Shown here: positions 8,126-17,268 of the stretch, in pieces
Layout of the letters: each line of letters begins with the position of its first letter
How positions within the stretch are numbered: the first letter of the stretch is position 1
Translations under genes and position numbers: made by a program
The notes under the pieces: generated by a model
Told to the model about the DNA's origin: nothing
The model's input: the letters and a program-made list of their open reading frames with translations, nothing else
Database searches by the model: none
Assembly: GCA_937965785.1 (NCBI GenBank)
Contig: CALCKT010000033.1
Span: 7,740-71,739 of the forward strand
Length of the DNA: 64,000 nt
Source of the DNA: an uncultured Propionibacteriaceae bacterium
Lineage (GTDB): Bacteria > Actinomycetota > Actinomycetes > Propionibacteriales > Propionibacteriaceae
Reading direction: 5' to 3'

Positions 8126-9757
8126 ATGACCGAGCGCGATGATGTGACTGGTCTGCCCAATTTGTTGACAACCACGGGGCGGGTCGCTCCGGTGCGATCC
8201 AGGAAGCCCATCTACCTGGACATGCTGCCCCCATGCAACGCGGGATGCCCTGCGGGGGAGAACATCCAGGAGTGGTTACGCCTGATAAAAGCGGGCCAAC
8301 ACGAGGCGGCCTGGCGGCAGCTCACCGCCGACAACCCCTTCCCGGCCATCCACGGCCGCGTTTGTTATCACCCCTGCGAGACCGCCTGCAACCGCAAGGA
8401 TCTCGACACGGCCGTCTCCATCCACTCGGTGGAACGTTACCTGGGGGACCTGGCCCTGGAACGTGGCTGGCGGTTCGAGATGCCGCGCCGCGACTCCGGA
8501 CGGCGGGTGTTGATCATCGGCGCCGGGCCTTCCGGGCTGTCGGCCGCCTACCACCTGCGCCGCCTCGGCCACGAGGTGGAGATCCACGACTCGGCCGACG
8601 CCCCCGGCGGCATGATGCGCTACGGGATTCCCGAGTACCGGCTGCCCCGCGACGTCCTGGACGCCGAGGTGGCGCGGATCACCGACATGGGTGTGGTGAT
8701 CCGCAACAACGCGCCGGTCACCGACCTGCTCGCCACGCAGGTGGAGGGCCGTTTCGACGCGGTGTTCGTGGCCATCGGAGCCCACCTGTCCAAACGCGTT
8801 GACATCCCCTCGGCCGACGCCACCAGGATGGTCGACGCAGTCAGTTTCCTGCGCGATGTCGCCAGGGGCGAGAGGCCCGTCATCGGGCGCCGGGTCGCGG
8901 TCTACGGCGGCGGCAACACCGCCATGGACGCCGCCCGCGTGGCCCGCCGGCTGGGAGCCGAGGAGTCGGTGATCGTCTACCGCCGCACCGTCGAGCAGAT
9001 GCCCGCCCACGCCGAGGAACGCGAGAGCGCGGAGCAGGAGGGGGTGAGGATGAACTGGCTGCGGACCATCACCGAGATGGGCGAGGAGGACCTGACCGTC
9101 GAGATCATGGAACTCGACGAGGAGGGCAGGGCACGCGGGACCGGGCGGTTCGAGAAACTCGCCGCCGACACCGTGATCCTGGCCGTCGGTCAGGAGGCCG
9201 ACACCGGTTTCCTCCAAGCAGTTCCCGGGATGGTCTTCGACAAGGACGTGGTGCAGGTCGATCCCGAAACCCTCATGACGAACGTTCCCGGGATCTTTGC
9301 GGGCGGTGACATGGTGCCGAGCGAACGCACCGTCACCGTCGGTGTCGGACACGGTAAGAAGGCCGCCCGCTGCATCGACAAGTGGCTGAACCTCGACGTC
9401 ACCCCGCGCGCCCCGAAACACCCGATCGTCCACCTCGACCAGATGAACCTGTGGTACTTCGGCGGTCACACCCGCCGGGTCCAAGCCGAGCAGGCCCCCG
9501 AGACGCGCGTGTCCGACTTCGGTGAGATCGTCGCGGGTCTCAGCCCGAAGGAGGCCGAGTTCGAGGCCCGGCGCTGCCTGTCCTGCGGCAACTGCTTCGA
9601 GTGCGACGGCTGCTACGGCGCCTGCCCCGAGGACGCCGTCATCAAGCTCGGACCCGGCAACCGGTACCGCTTCGACTACGAACGCTGCACCGGATGCGCC
9701 ACCTGCTACGAGCAGTGCCCCGTGCACGCAATCGAGATGATCCCGGAGGGTCAGTGA
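8126..9757 (+). CDS. GltD-like FAD/NAD(P) oxidoreductase with C-terminal 2[4Fe-4S] ferredoxin domain
   Basis: 543 aa. An N-terminal Fe-S domain of the GltD type (PPCNAGCPAGENIQEWL, CYHPCETACNRK) is followed by an FAD site (VLIIGAGPSGLSAAYHLRRLG), an NAD(P) site (VAVYGGGNTAMDAARVARRLG) and the second FAD segment (GIFAGGDMV). The C-terminus adds a ferredoxin domain with two clusters (CLSCGNCFECDGCYGACP and CTGCATCYEQCP). Its stop overlaps the nifJ start by one base. I infer that it moves electrons between NAD(P)H and the ferredoxin of NifJ. It resembles PreT, so a PreT/PreA-type dehydrogenase with the third gene is an alternative. It is not the glutamate synthase small subunit by context. Confidence 0.8.
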   Translation: MTERDDVTGLPNLLTTTGRVAPVRSRKPIYLDMLPPCNAGCPAGENIQEWLRLIKAGQHEAAWRQLTADNPFPAIHGRVCYHPCETACNRKDLDTAVSIHSVERYLGDLALERGWRFEMPRRDSGRRVLIIGAGPSGLSAAYHLRRLGHEVEIHDSADAPGGMMRYGIPEYRLPRDVLDAEVARITDMGVVIRNNAPVTDLLATQVEGRFDAVFVAIGAHLSKRVDIPSADATRMVDAVSFLRDVARGERPVIGRRVAVYGGGNTAMDAARVARRLGAEESVIVYRRTVEQMPAHAEERESAEQEGVRMNWLRTITEMGEEDLTVEIMELDEEGRARGTGRFEKLAADTVILAVGQEADTGFLQAVPGMVFDKDVVQVDPETLMTNVPGIFAGGDMVPSERTVTVGVGHGKKAARCIDKWLNLDVTPRAPKHPIVHLDQMNLWYFGGHTRRVQAEQAPETRVSDFGEIVAGLSPKEAEFEARRCLSCGNCFECDGCYGACPEDAVIKLGPGNRYRFDYERCTGCATCYEQCPVHAIEMIPEGQ

Positions 9758-12700
9758 TGAACCAGCGCACCATCATCGACGGCAACGAGGCCGCCGCCGA
9801 CGTTGCCTACCGGCTGAGCGAACTCTGCTCCATCTATCCGATCACCCCCAGCTCCACCATGGCCGAACTGGCCGACGAATGGTCCTCCCACGGGCGCAGG
9901 AACGTCTTCGGCACGGTGCCCACCGTCGTCGAGATGCAGTCCGAGGGCGGCGCGGCCGGAGCCATGCACGGCGCCCTCCAGGGCGGGGCCCTGTCCACCA
10001 CCTTCACCGCCTCGCAGGGCCTGCTGCTGATGATCCCCAACATGTACCGGATCGCCGGGGAACTGACCTCCACGGTCTTCCACGTAGCGGCGCGTTCCCT
10101 GGCCACGCAGGGCCTGTCGATCTTCGGCGACCACCAGGACGTGATGGCCGTGCGTCAGACGGGCTGCTGCATGCTCAGTTCCGCGTCGGTGCAGGAGGCC
10201 CACGACATGGCGGCCGTCGCGCATCTGGCGACCCTGCGCGCCCGGCTGCCGTTCGTGCATTTCTTCGACGGCTTCCGCACCAGCCACGAACTCAACACCT
10301 TGGTCAAGCTCACCGACGACCAGCTGCGTGAACTGGTACCCGCCGACCTGGTCCGTGAGCACCGCGCCCGGGCGCTGAGCCCCGAGAACCCGTTCATCCG
10401 CGGCACCGCACAGAACCCGGACACCTACTTCCAGTCGCGCGAGACCGCGAACCGCTATTACGACGCCGTGCCGGGGATCCTCACCGAGGTGCTGGAACAC
10501 TTCGAGAAGGTCTCGGGTCGCCGCTATCGCACGGTGGAGTACCACGGCCATCCCGAGGCCGACCGGGTGGTGGTGATCATGGGTTCGGGGATCGAGACGA
10601 TGATCCCCGTGGTCAGGCACCTCAACGAGGCGGGGGAGAAGGTGGGTGTCCTGTTCGTGCGGCTCTACCGGCCCTTCCCGAAGGAACACCTCCTGGCCGC
10701 GTTGCCCGCCACCGTCCGGAAGGTCGCGGTCCTGGACCGCACCAAGGAGCCCGGTGCGGGGGGCGAACCGCTGTTCCTCGATGTCTCCTCCGCCATCGGG
10801 GAATCCGTGTCCCGCGGGGACCGGGATGTCATGCCGGTGCTGACCGGCGGTCGCTACGGCCTGTCCAGCAAGGAGTTCACCCCCGCCATGGCGAAGGCGG
10901 TCTACGACGAGCTGGCGAAGGAACACCCCCGGCCGCGTTTCACGGTGGGCATCAACGACGACGTCACCCACCTGTCCCTCGACGTCGATCCCGATTTCCA
11001 GCTCCTCGACCCGCAGACCCACCGCGCCGTGTTCTACGGGCTGGGTTCGGATGGCACCGTCGGAGCCAACAAGAACACCATCAAGATCATCGGCTCCGAT
11101 CCCGATACCTACGCCCAGGGCTACTTCGTCTACGACTCCAAGAAATCGGGTTCGCGCACCGTCTCGCACCTGCGTTTCGGCCCCAACCCGATCCAGGCGC
11201 CGTACCTGGTGACCCGGTCGGATTTCATCGGCTGCCATCACTGGTCGATCCTGGAGCGGGTGGACGTGCTGGAGTTCGCCCGGCCCGGCACGACGCTGCT
11301 GCTCAATTCCCCCTATCCGGCGGATCAGGTGTGGGAACAGCTGCCGCGCCCGATGCAGGAGAAGATCGTCGAGCTGGGCATCTCCCTGCACGTCATCGAT
11401 GCCTCCGCGGTCGCGCGGGCCGCGGGTCTCGGGTCGCGCACCAACACGGTGTTGCAGACCTGTTTCTTCGCGATCTCCGGTGTCATGCCGCGTGAGGAGG
11501 CCATTGAGAAGGTCAAGGCCGCCATCACCAAGACCTACGCCCGCAAGTCGATGGCCATCGTGCAGAAGAACCACGAGGCGGTCGACGCATCCCTGGCCCA
11601 CCTGCACGAGGTTCAGGTACCCACCTGCGCCACCGGGCAGCGGGACCTGATCCCACCCGTCCCCTCGGACGCCCCACAGTTCGTGCGGGAGGTCACCGCG
11701 ACGATGCTGGTCGGGCGCGGTGACGAACTGCCGGTCTCGGTGCTGCCCGTCGACGGTTCCTACCCGTCGGGCACCACCCGCTACGAGAAACGCAACATCA
11801 GCGAGATCATCGCGGTGTGGGACAACGAGTCCTGCATCCAGTGCGGGAACTGTTCCTTCGTGTGTCCGCACGCCGTGCTGCGCGCCAAGTACTACCCCTC
11901 CGAGGTGGTCGAGAACGCCCCCGAGGGTTTCCTCAGCCAACCGCTCGACGCCGCGGGCCTGCCCGACACCAATTACACGCTGCAGGTCTACGCCGAGGAC
12001 TGCACGGGCTGTGGGTTGTGCGTCGAGGCCTGCCCCGTCAGGCCCGTCGGGCAGCCGAACCGGCGCGCCATCAACCTGGAGCCGGTGCTGGAACGGGAGA
12101 AGGAAAAGGAAGCGGTCAAGTTCTTCGAGACCATCCCGCTCAACGACCGCCGCAACGTGGACTTCGGCACCGTGCGTGGCACCCAGTTCCTGGAGCCGTT
12201 GTTCGAGTTCTCCGGGGCCTGCTCCGGGTGTGGCGAAACCCCGTACCTGAAGCTGCTGACCCAGCTGTTCGGGGACCGCGTCACCGTCGCCAACGCCACC
12301 GGCTGCTCGTCGATCTACGGCGGCAACCTGCCCACCACCCCGTGGGCGAAGAACGCCCAGGGGCGCGGACCGGCATGGTCGAACTCGCTGTTCGAGGACA
12401 ACGCCGAGTTCGGGCTCGGGCTCCGGCTGGCCGCCGACCTGCACCGCGACATGGCGCGTCACCTCCTGGAGGAACTGCGCTCCGAGATCGACGACGACGA
12501 ACTGATCGACTCGTTGCTGGCCGCGAAACAGCGCATGGAGTCGGGCCTGGCCCGGCAGGCCGCCCGTGTCGACCGTCTCAAGGCGCGGCTGGCGGAGCTG
12601 GAGGGCCCGAAGATCGAGGACCTCAAGAGCGTCTGCGACCATCTGTTGCGGCGTTCCGTCTGGATCGTCGGCGGTGACGGCTGGGCCTACGACATCGGTT

Positions 12701-13344
12701 CTTCCGGCGTCGATCACGTGCTGGCCTCGGGGCGCAACGTCAACGTGCTGGTGCTGGACACCGAGGTTTACTCCAACACGGGTGGTCAGGCGTCCAAGTC
12801 CACCCCGCTGGGGGCGGTCGCGAAGTTCGCATCCGCGGGCAAGCTCACCAACAAGAAGGACATGGCCATGCAGGCGATGGCCTACGGGTCGGTGTACGTG
12901 GCGCGGGTGGCGATGGGCGCGGACCCGCAGCAGACCCTGAAGGCGTTCCGCGAGGCGGAGGCCTACGAGGGGCCGAGCCTGATCATCGCCTACAGCCACT
13001 GCATCGCCCACGGCATCGACATCCGCAAGGGCCTGGAGCAGCAGTACCGGGCCGTCAATTCCGGGCACTGGCCGCTGATGCGTTACAACCCGGTGATCCG
13101 GGAGAACGGCGGCAACCCGTTCCTGCTCGACAGCCCCCGGCCGCGCCTGAAACTGCGCGAGTACCAGGATGCCGAACTGCGCTACAAGGTGTTGCGCGCC
13201 GCCGACCCGGAGGAGGCCAATCGTCTCATCGACATCGCCCAGGCGCAGGTGGACCGGCGCTGGGCCGAGTACGAGGAGCTGGCGCTCCGGGGCGCTGAGA
13301 AGTTCGCCGCCGACCCGCGCAAGGAGGAATCGTGGCAGATCTGA
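9757..13344 (+). CDS. nifJ: Pyruvate:ferredoxin (flavodoxin) oxidoreductase
   Basis: 1195 aa, full-length single-chain form. Oxidises pyruvate and CoA to acetyl-CoA and CO2 with reduction of ferredoxin or flavodoxin; oxygen-sensitive, so it points to anaerobic metabolism. Domain order: TPP/pyrimidine domain (SIYPITPSSTMAELADEW), transketolase-like domain, gamma-type domain, ferredoxin domain with CIQCGNCSFVCP and CTGCGLCVEACP, the proximal cluster cysteines (GACSGCGETPY, ATGCSSIYGG) and the TPP-binding segment GGDGWAYDIG. The start ATG overlaps the preceding stop (TGATG) and has GGAGGG 6 nt upstream. The 3' end overlaps the next gene by 13 bases. Confidence 0.95.
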   Translation: MNQRTIIDGNEAAADVAYRLSELCSIYPITPSSTMAELADEWSSHGRRNVFGTVPTVVEMQSEGGAAGAMHGALQGGALSTTFTASQGLLLMIPNMYRIAGELTSTVFHVAARSLATQGLSIFGDHQDVMAVRQTGCCMLSSASVQEAHDMAAVAHLATLRARLPFVHFFDGFRTSHELNTLVKLTDDQLRELVPADLVREHRARALSPENPFIRGTAQNPDTYFQSRETANRYYDAVPGILTEVLEHFEKVSGRRYRTVEYHGHPEADRVVVIMGSGIETMIPVVRHLNEAGEKVGVLFVRLYRPFPKEHLLAALPATVRKVAVLDRTKEPGAGGEPLFLDVSSAIGESVSRGDRDVMPVLTGGRYGLSSKEFTPAMAKAVYDELAKEHPRPRFTVGINDDVTHLSLDVDPDFQLLDPQTHRAVFYGLGSDGTVGANKNTIKIIGSDPDTYAQGYFVYDSKKSGSRTVSHLRFGPNPIQAPYLVTRSDFIGCHHWSILERVDVLEFARPGTTLLLNSPYPADQVWEQLPRPMQEKIVELGISLHVIDASAVARAAGLGSRTNTVLQTCFFAISGVMPREEAIEKVKAAITKTYARKSMAIVQKNHEAVDASLAHLHEVQVPTCATGQRDLIPPVPSDAPQFVREVTATMLVGRGDELPVSVLPVDGSYPSGTTRYEKRNISEIIAVWDNESCIQCGNCSFVCPHAVLRAKYYPSEVVENAPEGFLSQPLDAAGLPDTNYTLQVYAEDCTGCGLCVEACPVRPVGQPNRRAINLEPVLEREKEKEAVKFFETIPLNDRRNVDFGTVRGTQFLEPLFEFSGACSGCGETPYLKLLTQLFGDRVTVANATGCSSIYGGNLPTTPWAKNAQGRGPAWSNSLFEDNAEFGLGLRLAADLHRDMARHLLEELRSEIDDDELIDSLLAAKQRMESGLARQAARVDRLKARLAELEGPKIEDLKSVCDHLLRRSVWIVGGDGWAYDIGSSGVDHVLASGRNVNVLVLDTEVYSNTGGQASKSTPLGAVAKFASAGKLTNKKDMAMQAMAYGSVYVARVAMGADPQQTLKAFREAEAYEGPSLIIAYSHCIAHGIDIRKGLEQQYRAVNSGHWPLMRYNPVIRENGGNPFLLDSPRPRLKLREYQDAELRYKVLRAADPEEANRLIDIAQAQVDRRWAEYEELALRGAEKFAADPRKEESWQI

Positions 13345-14345
13345 GGAGCAGCTACCTGGGACTGGAACTGCGCAACCCCGTCATCGCCTCGGCCGGGCCA
13401 CTGAGCCAGAGCGTCGAGGACATCAAGGCGCTGGCGGATGCGGGGCTCGGTGCTGTGACCATGTTCTCCCTGTTCGAGGAGCAGCTGTTCCGCGACGCGG
13501 AGCGCTTGGTGGAACTGGAGGAGCAGTTTGCCGACATAACCCCGGAGGCCGTCAGCTTCTTCCCGGAGGTGCCGCGTGCAGAGGCCGATGCTGTCACGAA
13601 CTACCTGCGGCTCGTCGAGAAGGGCGCCCAGGCCATCGACGTGCCGCTGATCGCCTCCCTCAACGGCGCCTCCCGCGGGGGATGGGTGCACTCGGCGCGC
13701 AGCCTGCAGGACGCCGGGGCGGCCGCGCTGGAGCTCAACATCTACTACGTCCCGGGTGACCTAACCCTGGGAGGTGAAGATGTGGAGCAGCGTCACCTCG
13801 ACATTCTCCGGGCCGTGAAGTCGGAGGTGAGCATCCCGGTGGCGGTGAAACTCAGCCCGTACTTCTCGTCGGTCGGTGCGATGTGTCAGCGACTCGACCG
13901 GGCCGGAGCCGATGGCCTGGTGCTGTTCAACCGGTTCCTGCAACCCGACATCGACCTGGATCGGCTGGAGGTGGTCAGCGGGGTGACGCTGAGTTCGCCC
14001 GTGGACGCCCGCCTGCCGCGCACCTGGATCGCGGTGCTGCACGACCACGTGGAGGCCTCGCTCGCGGCCTCGTCCGGGGTGGATCAGCCCGAGGACGTCG
14101 TGAAACACCTGCTGGCCGGGGCCGATGTGGTCTGCACCACCTCGGCGCTGGTGCGTCACGGCGTCGAGCACGCCACCCGCCTGGTCGAGGGGCTCGATTC
14201 CTGGCTCGACAGCCGGCGGCTCACCTTGGACCAGGCCCGTGGCATGTTGGCCGTGCCGGCCAACACCCCGGTCGATGCCTACGAGCGTGCGGGGTACGTC
14301 GCCGCATTGGAGAAGGCGAAGACGACCTACGGGTCGCTGTCCTGA
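13332..14345 (+). CDS. Dihydroorotate dehydrogenase-like FMN protein
   Basis: 337 aa from GTG 13332, with AAGGAGG just upstream inside nifJ. TIM-barrel of the dihydroorotate/dihydropyrimidine dehydrogenase family: ELRNPVIASAGPLSQSVE at the start, GAAALELNIYYVPGD, VAVKLSPYF and GADGLVLFNRFLQPDI. It has no Fe-S cysteines of its own. Homologues annotated as 'dihydroorotate dehydrogenase-like' are often found beside nifJ, but their reaction is not established. No pyrimidine genes are nearby, so PyrD function is unlikely. Translational overlap suggests that it works with the two upstream proteins. Confidence 0.78.
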   Translation: MADLRSSYLGLELRNPVIASAGPLSQSVEDIKALADAGLGAVTMFSLFEEQLFRDAERLVELEEQFADITPEAVSFFPEVPRAEADAVTNYLRLVEKGAQAIDVPLIASLNGASRGGWVHSARSLQDAGAAALELNIYYVPGDLTLGGEDVEQRHLDILRAVKSEVSIPVAVKLSPYFSSVGAMCQRLDRAGADGLVLFNRFLQPDIDLDRLEVVSGVTLSSPVDARLPRTWIAVLHDHVEASLAASSGVDQPEDVVKHLLAGADVVCTTSALVRHGVEHATRLVEGLDSWLDSRRLTLDQARGMLAVPANTPVDAYERAGYVAALEKAKTTYGSLS

Positions 14346-14440
14346 CGGGATGCGCTCCGCGACGCCGGTTGGGTTCTCACGGCCCGGCCGGCGTTGCTGT
14401 TTCCGGAATCCAGCCGACTCGGGCCCGGGCAAATGCTTTC

Positions 14441-14462
14441 CATGTAAGTGAGTTACATGTAA
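14441..14462. promoter_or_regulatory. Palindromic operator upstream of the MarR gene
   Basis: CATGTAA (14441-14447), 5 nt, TTACATG (14453-14459) form a perfect inverted repeat. The right arm is also the start of a perfect 10-bp palindrome, TTACATGTAA (14453-14462). It lies 11 nt before the MarR start, a usual place for autoregulation. Confidence 0.6.
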
Positions 14463-14472
14463 TGTTTCTTGG

Positions 14473-15030
14473 GTGAAGGAAACAGCAACGCCCCTCGGGG
14501 AACACGGAGCCCTCTTCGAAGCGCTCCTGCACGCGGAGGTGGCGCTGTGGAACCGGCTCGAGAAGGACCTCTGGCGAACCGCGAACTCCGCCACCCTGGC
14601 GCGTTACCTCGTCCTGAAGCAGATCGACGCGTCAGCACCCGATGGTGGTCCCCGGGTCCAGGACATCGCCCGGCACCAGCGCACCACGGTCGGTGCGGCC
14701 TCGCGGCTCGTTGATCGCCTGGTCGGTGACGGGCTCGTGCTCAGGACCCCCTGCCCCAAGGATCGGCGCTCCAGCCGGCTGAGCCTCACCGACAAGGGAC
14801 GGGTACGGATGGAGAGCGCGGCCGGAACCTTCGAGGACACCCTGCGCACCGTGCTCGCCGACTTCCGTCACGAGGAGCTTGTGGTGCTCATCCAGAACCT
14901 GACCCGGGTGGCCACCGGCGCAAGCCAGCGGGCCGACATCGTCCCGGCCATGCAGGGCGCCCGTCTCGACGAGCCCCTGCCCGGTGGCGGGTTCGTCGCC
15001 CTGACCAACGAGAACGGAGCTGAATCATGA
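14473..15030 (+). CDS. MarR-family transcriptional regulator
   Basis: 185 aa from GTG 14473. The winged helix is clear: SATLARYLVLKQI, RVQDIARHQRTTVGAASRLVDRLVGDGLVLRTPCPKDRRSSRLSLTDKGRVRME, with the DRR wing typical of MarR. It overlaps the ATPase gene by 4 bases and is the first gene of the transporter operon, so I infer that it controls that operon and itself through the palindrome at 14441-14462. The signal it senses is unknown; osmotic control or a solute ligand would fit the cargo. Confidence 0.87.
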   Translation: MKETATPLGEHGALFEALLHAEVALWNRLEKDLWRTANSATLARYLVLKQIDASAPDGGPRVQDIARHQRTTVGAASRLVDRLVGDGLVLRTPCPKDRRSSRLSLTDKGRVRMESAAGTFEDTLRTVLADFRHEELVVLIQNLTRVATGASQRADIVPAMQGARLDEPLPGGGFVALTNENGAES

Positions 15031-15872
15031 TCCGGTTCGAGGACGTACAGAAGATCTATCCGGACGGTACCGTCGGGGTCGGGGGCATCACCCTGGATGT
15101 CGCCGAGCGCTCCACGACCGTGCTGCTGGGCTCGTCCGGGTCCGGCAAGACCACTCTGATGCGGATGGTCAACAAGATGGTGACGCCCACCTCGGGTGCC
15201 GTGCTGCTGGCCGGGGAGGACGTCGCGGTGCAACCGACGGTGGCGTTGCGGCGCTCCATCGGCTACGTCCTGCAGGACGGCGGATTGTTCCCGCACCGCC
15301 GCGTCGTCGACAACATCGCCACGGTCCCGATCCTCGACGGGGTTCCCAAGGCCAAGGCGCGCGAGCACGCCCTGGAGCTGATGGACATGGTCGGGCTCGA
15401 CCGCGACCTGGCCGGGCGTTTCCCGTCGCAGCTCTCCGGCGGGCAGCGGCAGCGCGTCGGAGTCGCCCGGGCGCTCGCCAATGACCCCAAGGTCCTGCTC
15501 ATGGACGAACCCTTCGGTGCCCTCGACCCGCTGGTCCGCGCCGACCTGCAACGGGAACTGCGAGACCTGCAGCGGCGCCTGGGAACCACCATCCTGTTCG
15601 TCACCCACGACGTCGACGAGGCCTTCCTCCTGGGCGACCAGGTGGCGGTGCTGCGCACCGGCGGTGTCCTGGCGCAGGTCGGCACCCCAGAGGAGCTGCT
15701 CTCCAACCCGGCCGATGAGTTCGTCGCCGATTTCGTCGGGGCGGACACGAGCCGCCGCCAGCTGCGGAGCATTGAACGCAACGGCTCCAGGCTCGTGATC
15801 GACGCCGATGGGCGGCCCCTGGGAACCCTCCGTGAAGGCGGTGGAGGAGCCTCGGGTGGGGGGCCGTCGTGA
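15027..15872 (+). CDS. Compatible-solute (glycine betaine/choline type) ABC importer, ATPase
   Basis: 281 aa. Walker A GSSGSGKTT, Q-loop, signature LSGGQRQR, Walker B VLLMDEPFGALDP and the H-loop THDVDEA are all present. The sequence is of the OpuCA/ProV class (RMVNKMVTPTSG, GYVLQDGGLFPHRRVVDNIA), but it lacks the C-terminal CBS domains that sense ionic strength in OpuA/OpuCA and ends in a Gly-rich tail. Starts at an ATGA overlap with the regulator and overlaps the first permease by 4 bases. Confidence 0.88.
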   Translation: MIRFEDVQKIYPDGTVGVGGITLDVAERSTTVLLGSSGSGKTTLMRMVNKMVTPTSGAVLLAGEDVAVQPTVALRRSIGYVLQDGGLFPHRRVVDNIATVPILDGVPKAKAREHALELMDMVGLDRDLAGRFPSQLSGGQRQRVGVARALANDPKVLLMDEPFGALDPLVRADLQRELRDLQRRLGTTILFVTHDVDEAFLLGDQVAVLRTGGVLAQVGTPEELLSNPADEFVADFVGADTSRRQLRSIERNGSRLVIDADGRPLGTLREGGGGASGGGPS

Positions 15873-16579
15873 ACTGGTTCATTGACACCCTGGGGCAGGT
15901 TGAACTGGTCAAGACGCTGGTGAGCACCGCGAACTGGTTGGTCAACAATCTGGGGCAGGTGGGCGGCTATTTCTTGATCCACGCCCTGCTCTCGCTGGGT
16001 GCTGTTGTCGCGGCCGCCGTGCTGTCGGTGCCGCTGGCCCGGTTGGCGGTCGCAACCCGGCGTTTCGGAGGACTTCTGCTCGGCGCCTTCTCGCTCCTGT
16101 ACGCGGTTCCTTCCCTGCCGATGCTCGTGGTGATCCCGGTCATCCTGGGGGTGCCGGTGCGCTCCCCGCTGAACATGGTGATCGTCCTGACCCTGTACGG
16201 GATCTCGGTGCTCGTCACCCAGGTCGCGGAGGCCTTCCGTTCCCTGCCCGAGGACGTCGTCGAGGCCGCCAACGCCCTCGGGGTCGATCCGTGGCGGCGA
16301 TTCTGGCAGGTGGAGCTGCCGCTCGCAGTGCCGGTGCTGATCGCGGGGTTGCGCGTGGTGACCGCGTCCACGGTTTCCCTGGTCACGGTCGGCGCGCTGG
16401 TCGGTGTGCAGTCGCTCGGCACCCTGTTCACCGACGGCTTCCAGCGGCAACTGGTCGAATCGCTGCTGACCGGGCTCGGCGCGACCCTGCTGCTGGCCCT
16501 GATCTTCGACCTGCTCGTCGTGTTGTTCGGCAGAGCCCTGACCCCGTGGCTTCGTAAACGGAAGCAGGTGACGGCATGA
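15869..16579 (+). CDS. Compatible-solute ABC importer, permease 1
   Basis: 236 aa from GTG 15869. Integral membrane subunit with about five to six hydrophobic segments. The cytoplasmic coupling loop is EDVVEAANALGVDPWRRFWQVELPLAVPVLIAGLRV, which matches the EAA motif of OpuCB/OpuCD permeases. The N-terminus carries two similar short stretches (LGQVELV and LGQVGGY). It overlaps both neighbours by 4 bases. Confidence 0.88.
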   Translation: MNWFIDTLGQVELVKTLVSTANWLVNNLGQVGGYFLIHALLSLGAVVAAAVLSVPLARLAVATRRFGGLLLGAFSLLYAVPSLPMLVVIPVILGVPVRSPLNMVIVLTLYGISVLVTQVAEAFRSLPEDVVEAANALGVDPWRRFWQVELPLAVPVLIAGLRVVTASTVSLVTVGALVGVQSLGTLFTDGFQRQLVESLLTGLGATLLLALIFDLLVVLFGRALTPWLRKRKQVTA

Positions 16580-17268
16580 ATCTCTTCCTCGACGCCCTCG
16601 GCTGGCTGTTCGCGCCCGAGAACTGGGGCGGGGCAGGTGGCATCTCGTCACGACTGCAGCAACACCTCTACTTCACTCTCGCCGTGGTGGCAGTGGCCTG
16701 CGTGCTGGCGCTCCCGGCCGGGGTGGCCATCGGCCACACGCGGCGCGGGGTGGCTGTGGTCCCCATGATCACGGCATCGGCGCGCGCCCTCCCGACCCTC
16801 GGCCTGCTGACCCTGGTCGGTCTGTGGTCCGGTCTGGGGCTGGTGGCTCCCTTCTGCGCGCTGCTGGTGCTGGCCATTCCCCCGATGCTCGCCGGGGCCT
16901 ACTCGGGAATCACCTCGGCCGAACCGGTCACGGTGGATGCGGCCCGCGCCATCGGCCTGTCCTCGTGGCAGGTACTCACCCAGGTGGAGCTGCCCGCCGC
17001 CGTTCCGCTGCTTCTCGAGGGGCTGCGATCGACCACCCTCCAGGTCGTCGCCACGGCGACGCTAGCCGCCTACACCGCCGACGTGGGGCTGGGGCGGTTC
17101 CTCTTCACCGGTCTCAAGACCCGCGACTACGCACAGATGGTCGGCGGCGCGCTGCTGGTCGTCGCCCTGGCCCTCGTCCTGGACCTGCTGCTGGTACAGA
17201 CCAAACACATGATCACCCGAAAACTCGACCCAAGTACCCAAATCGCTTCCGCGAAGGAGTCCCGATGA
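16576..17268 (+). CDS. Compatible-solute ABC importer, permease 2
   Basis: 230 aa. Second integral membrane subunit, with the family segment ASARALPTLGLLTLVGLWSGLG and the coupling loop PVTVDAARAIGLSSWQVLTQVELPAAVPLLLEGL. Two different permeases in one operon is the OpuC/YehYW layout. ATG 16576 overlaps the previous stop; the stop overlaps the next start. Confidence 0.88.
   Translation: MNLFLDALGWLFAPENWGGAGGISSRLQQHLYFTLAVVAVACVLALPAGVAIGHTRRGVAVVPMITASARALPTLGLLTLVGLWSGLGLVAPFCALLVLAIPPMLAGAYSGITSAEPVTVDAARAIGLSSWQVLTQVELPAAVPLLLEGLRSTTLQVVATATLAAYTADVGLGRFLFTGLKTRDYAQMVGGALLVVALALVLDLLLVQTKHMITRKLDPSTQIASAKESR

Noticed and set aside
9751..13068. 1105-aa open frame on the minus strand across nifJ
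   Set aside because: Shadow of nifJ; rich in Gly, Arg, His and Val without motifs.
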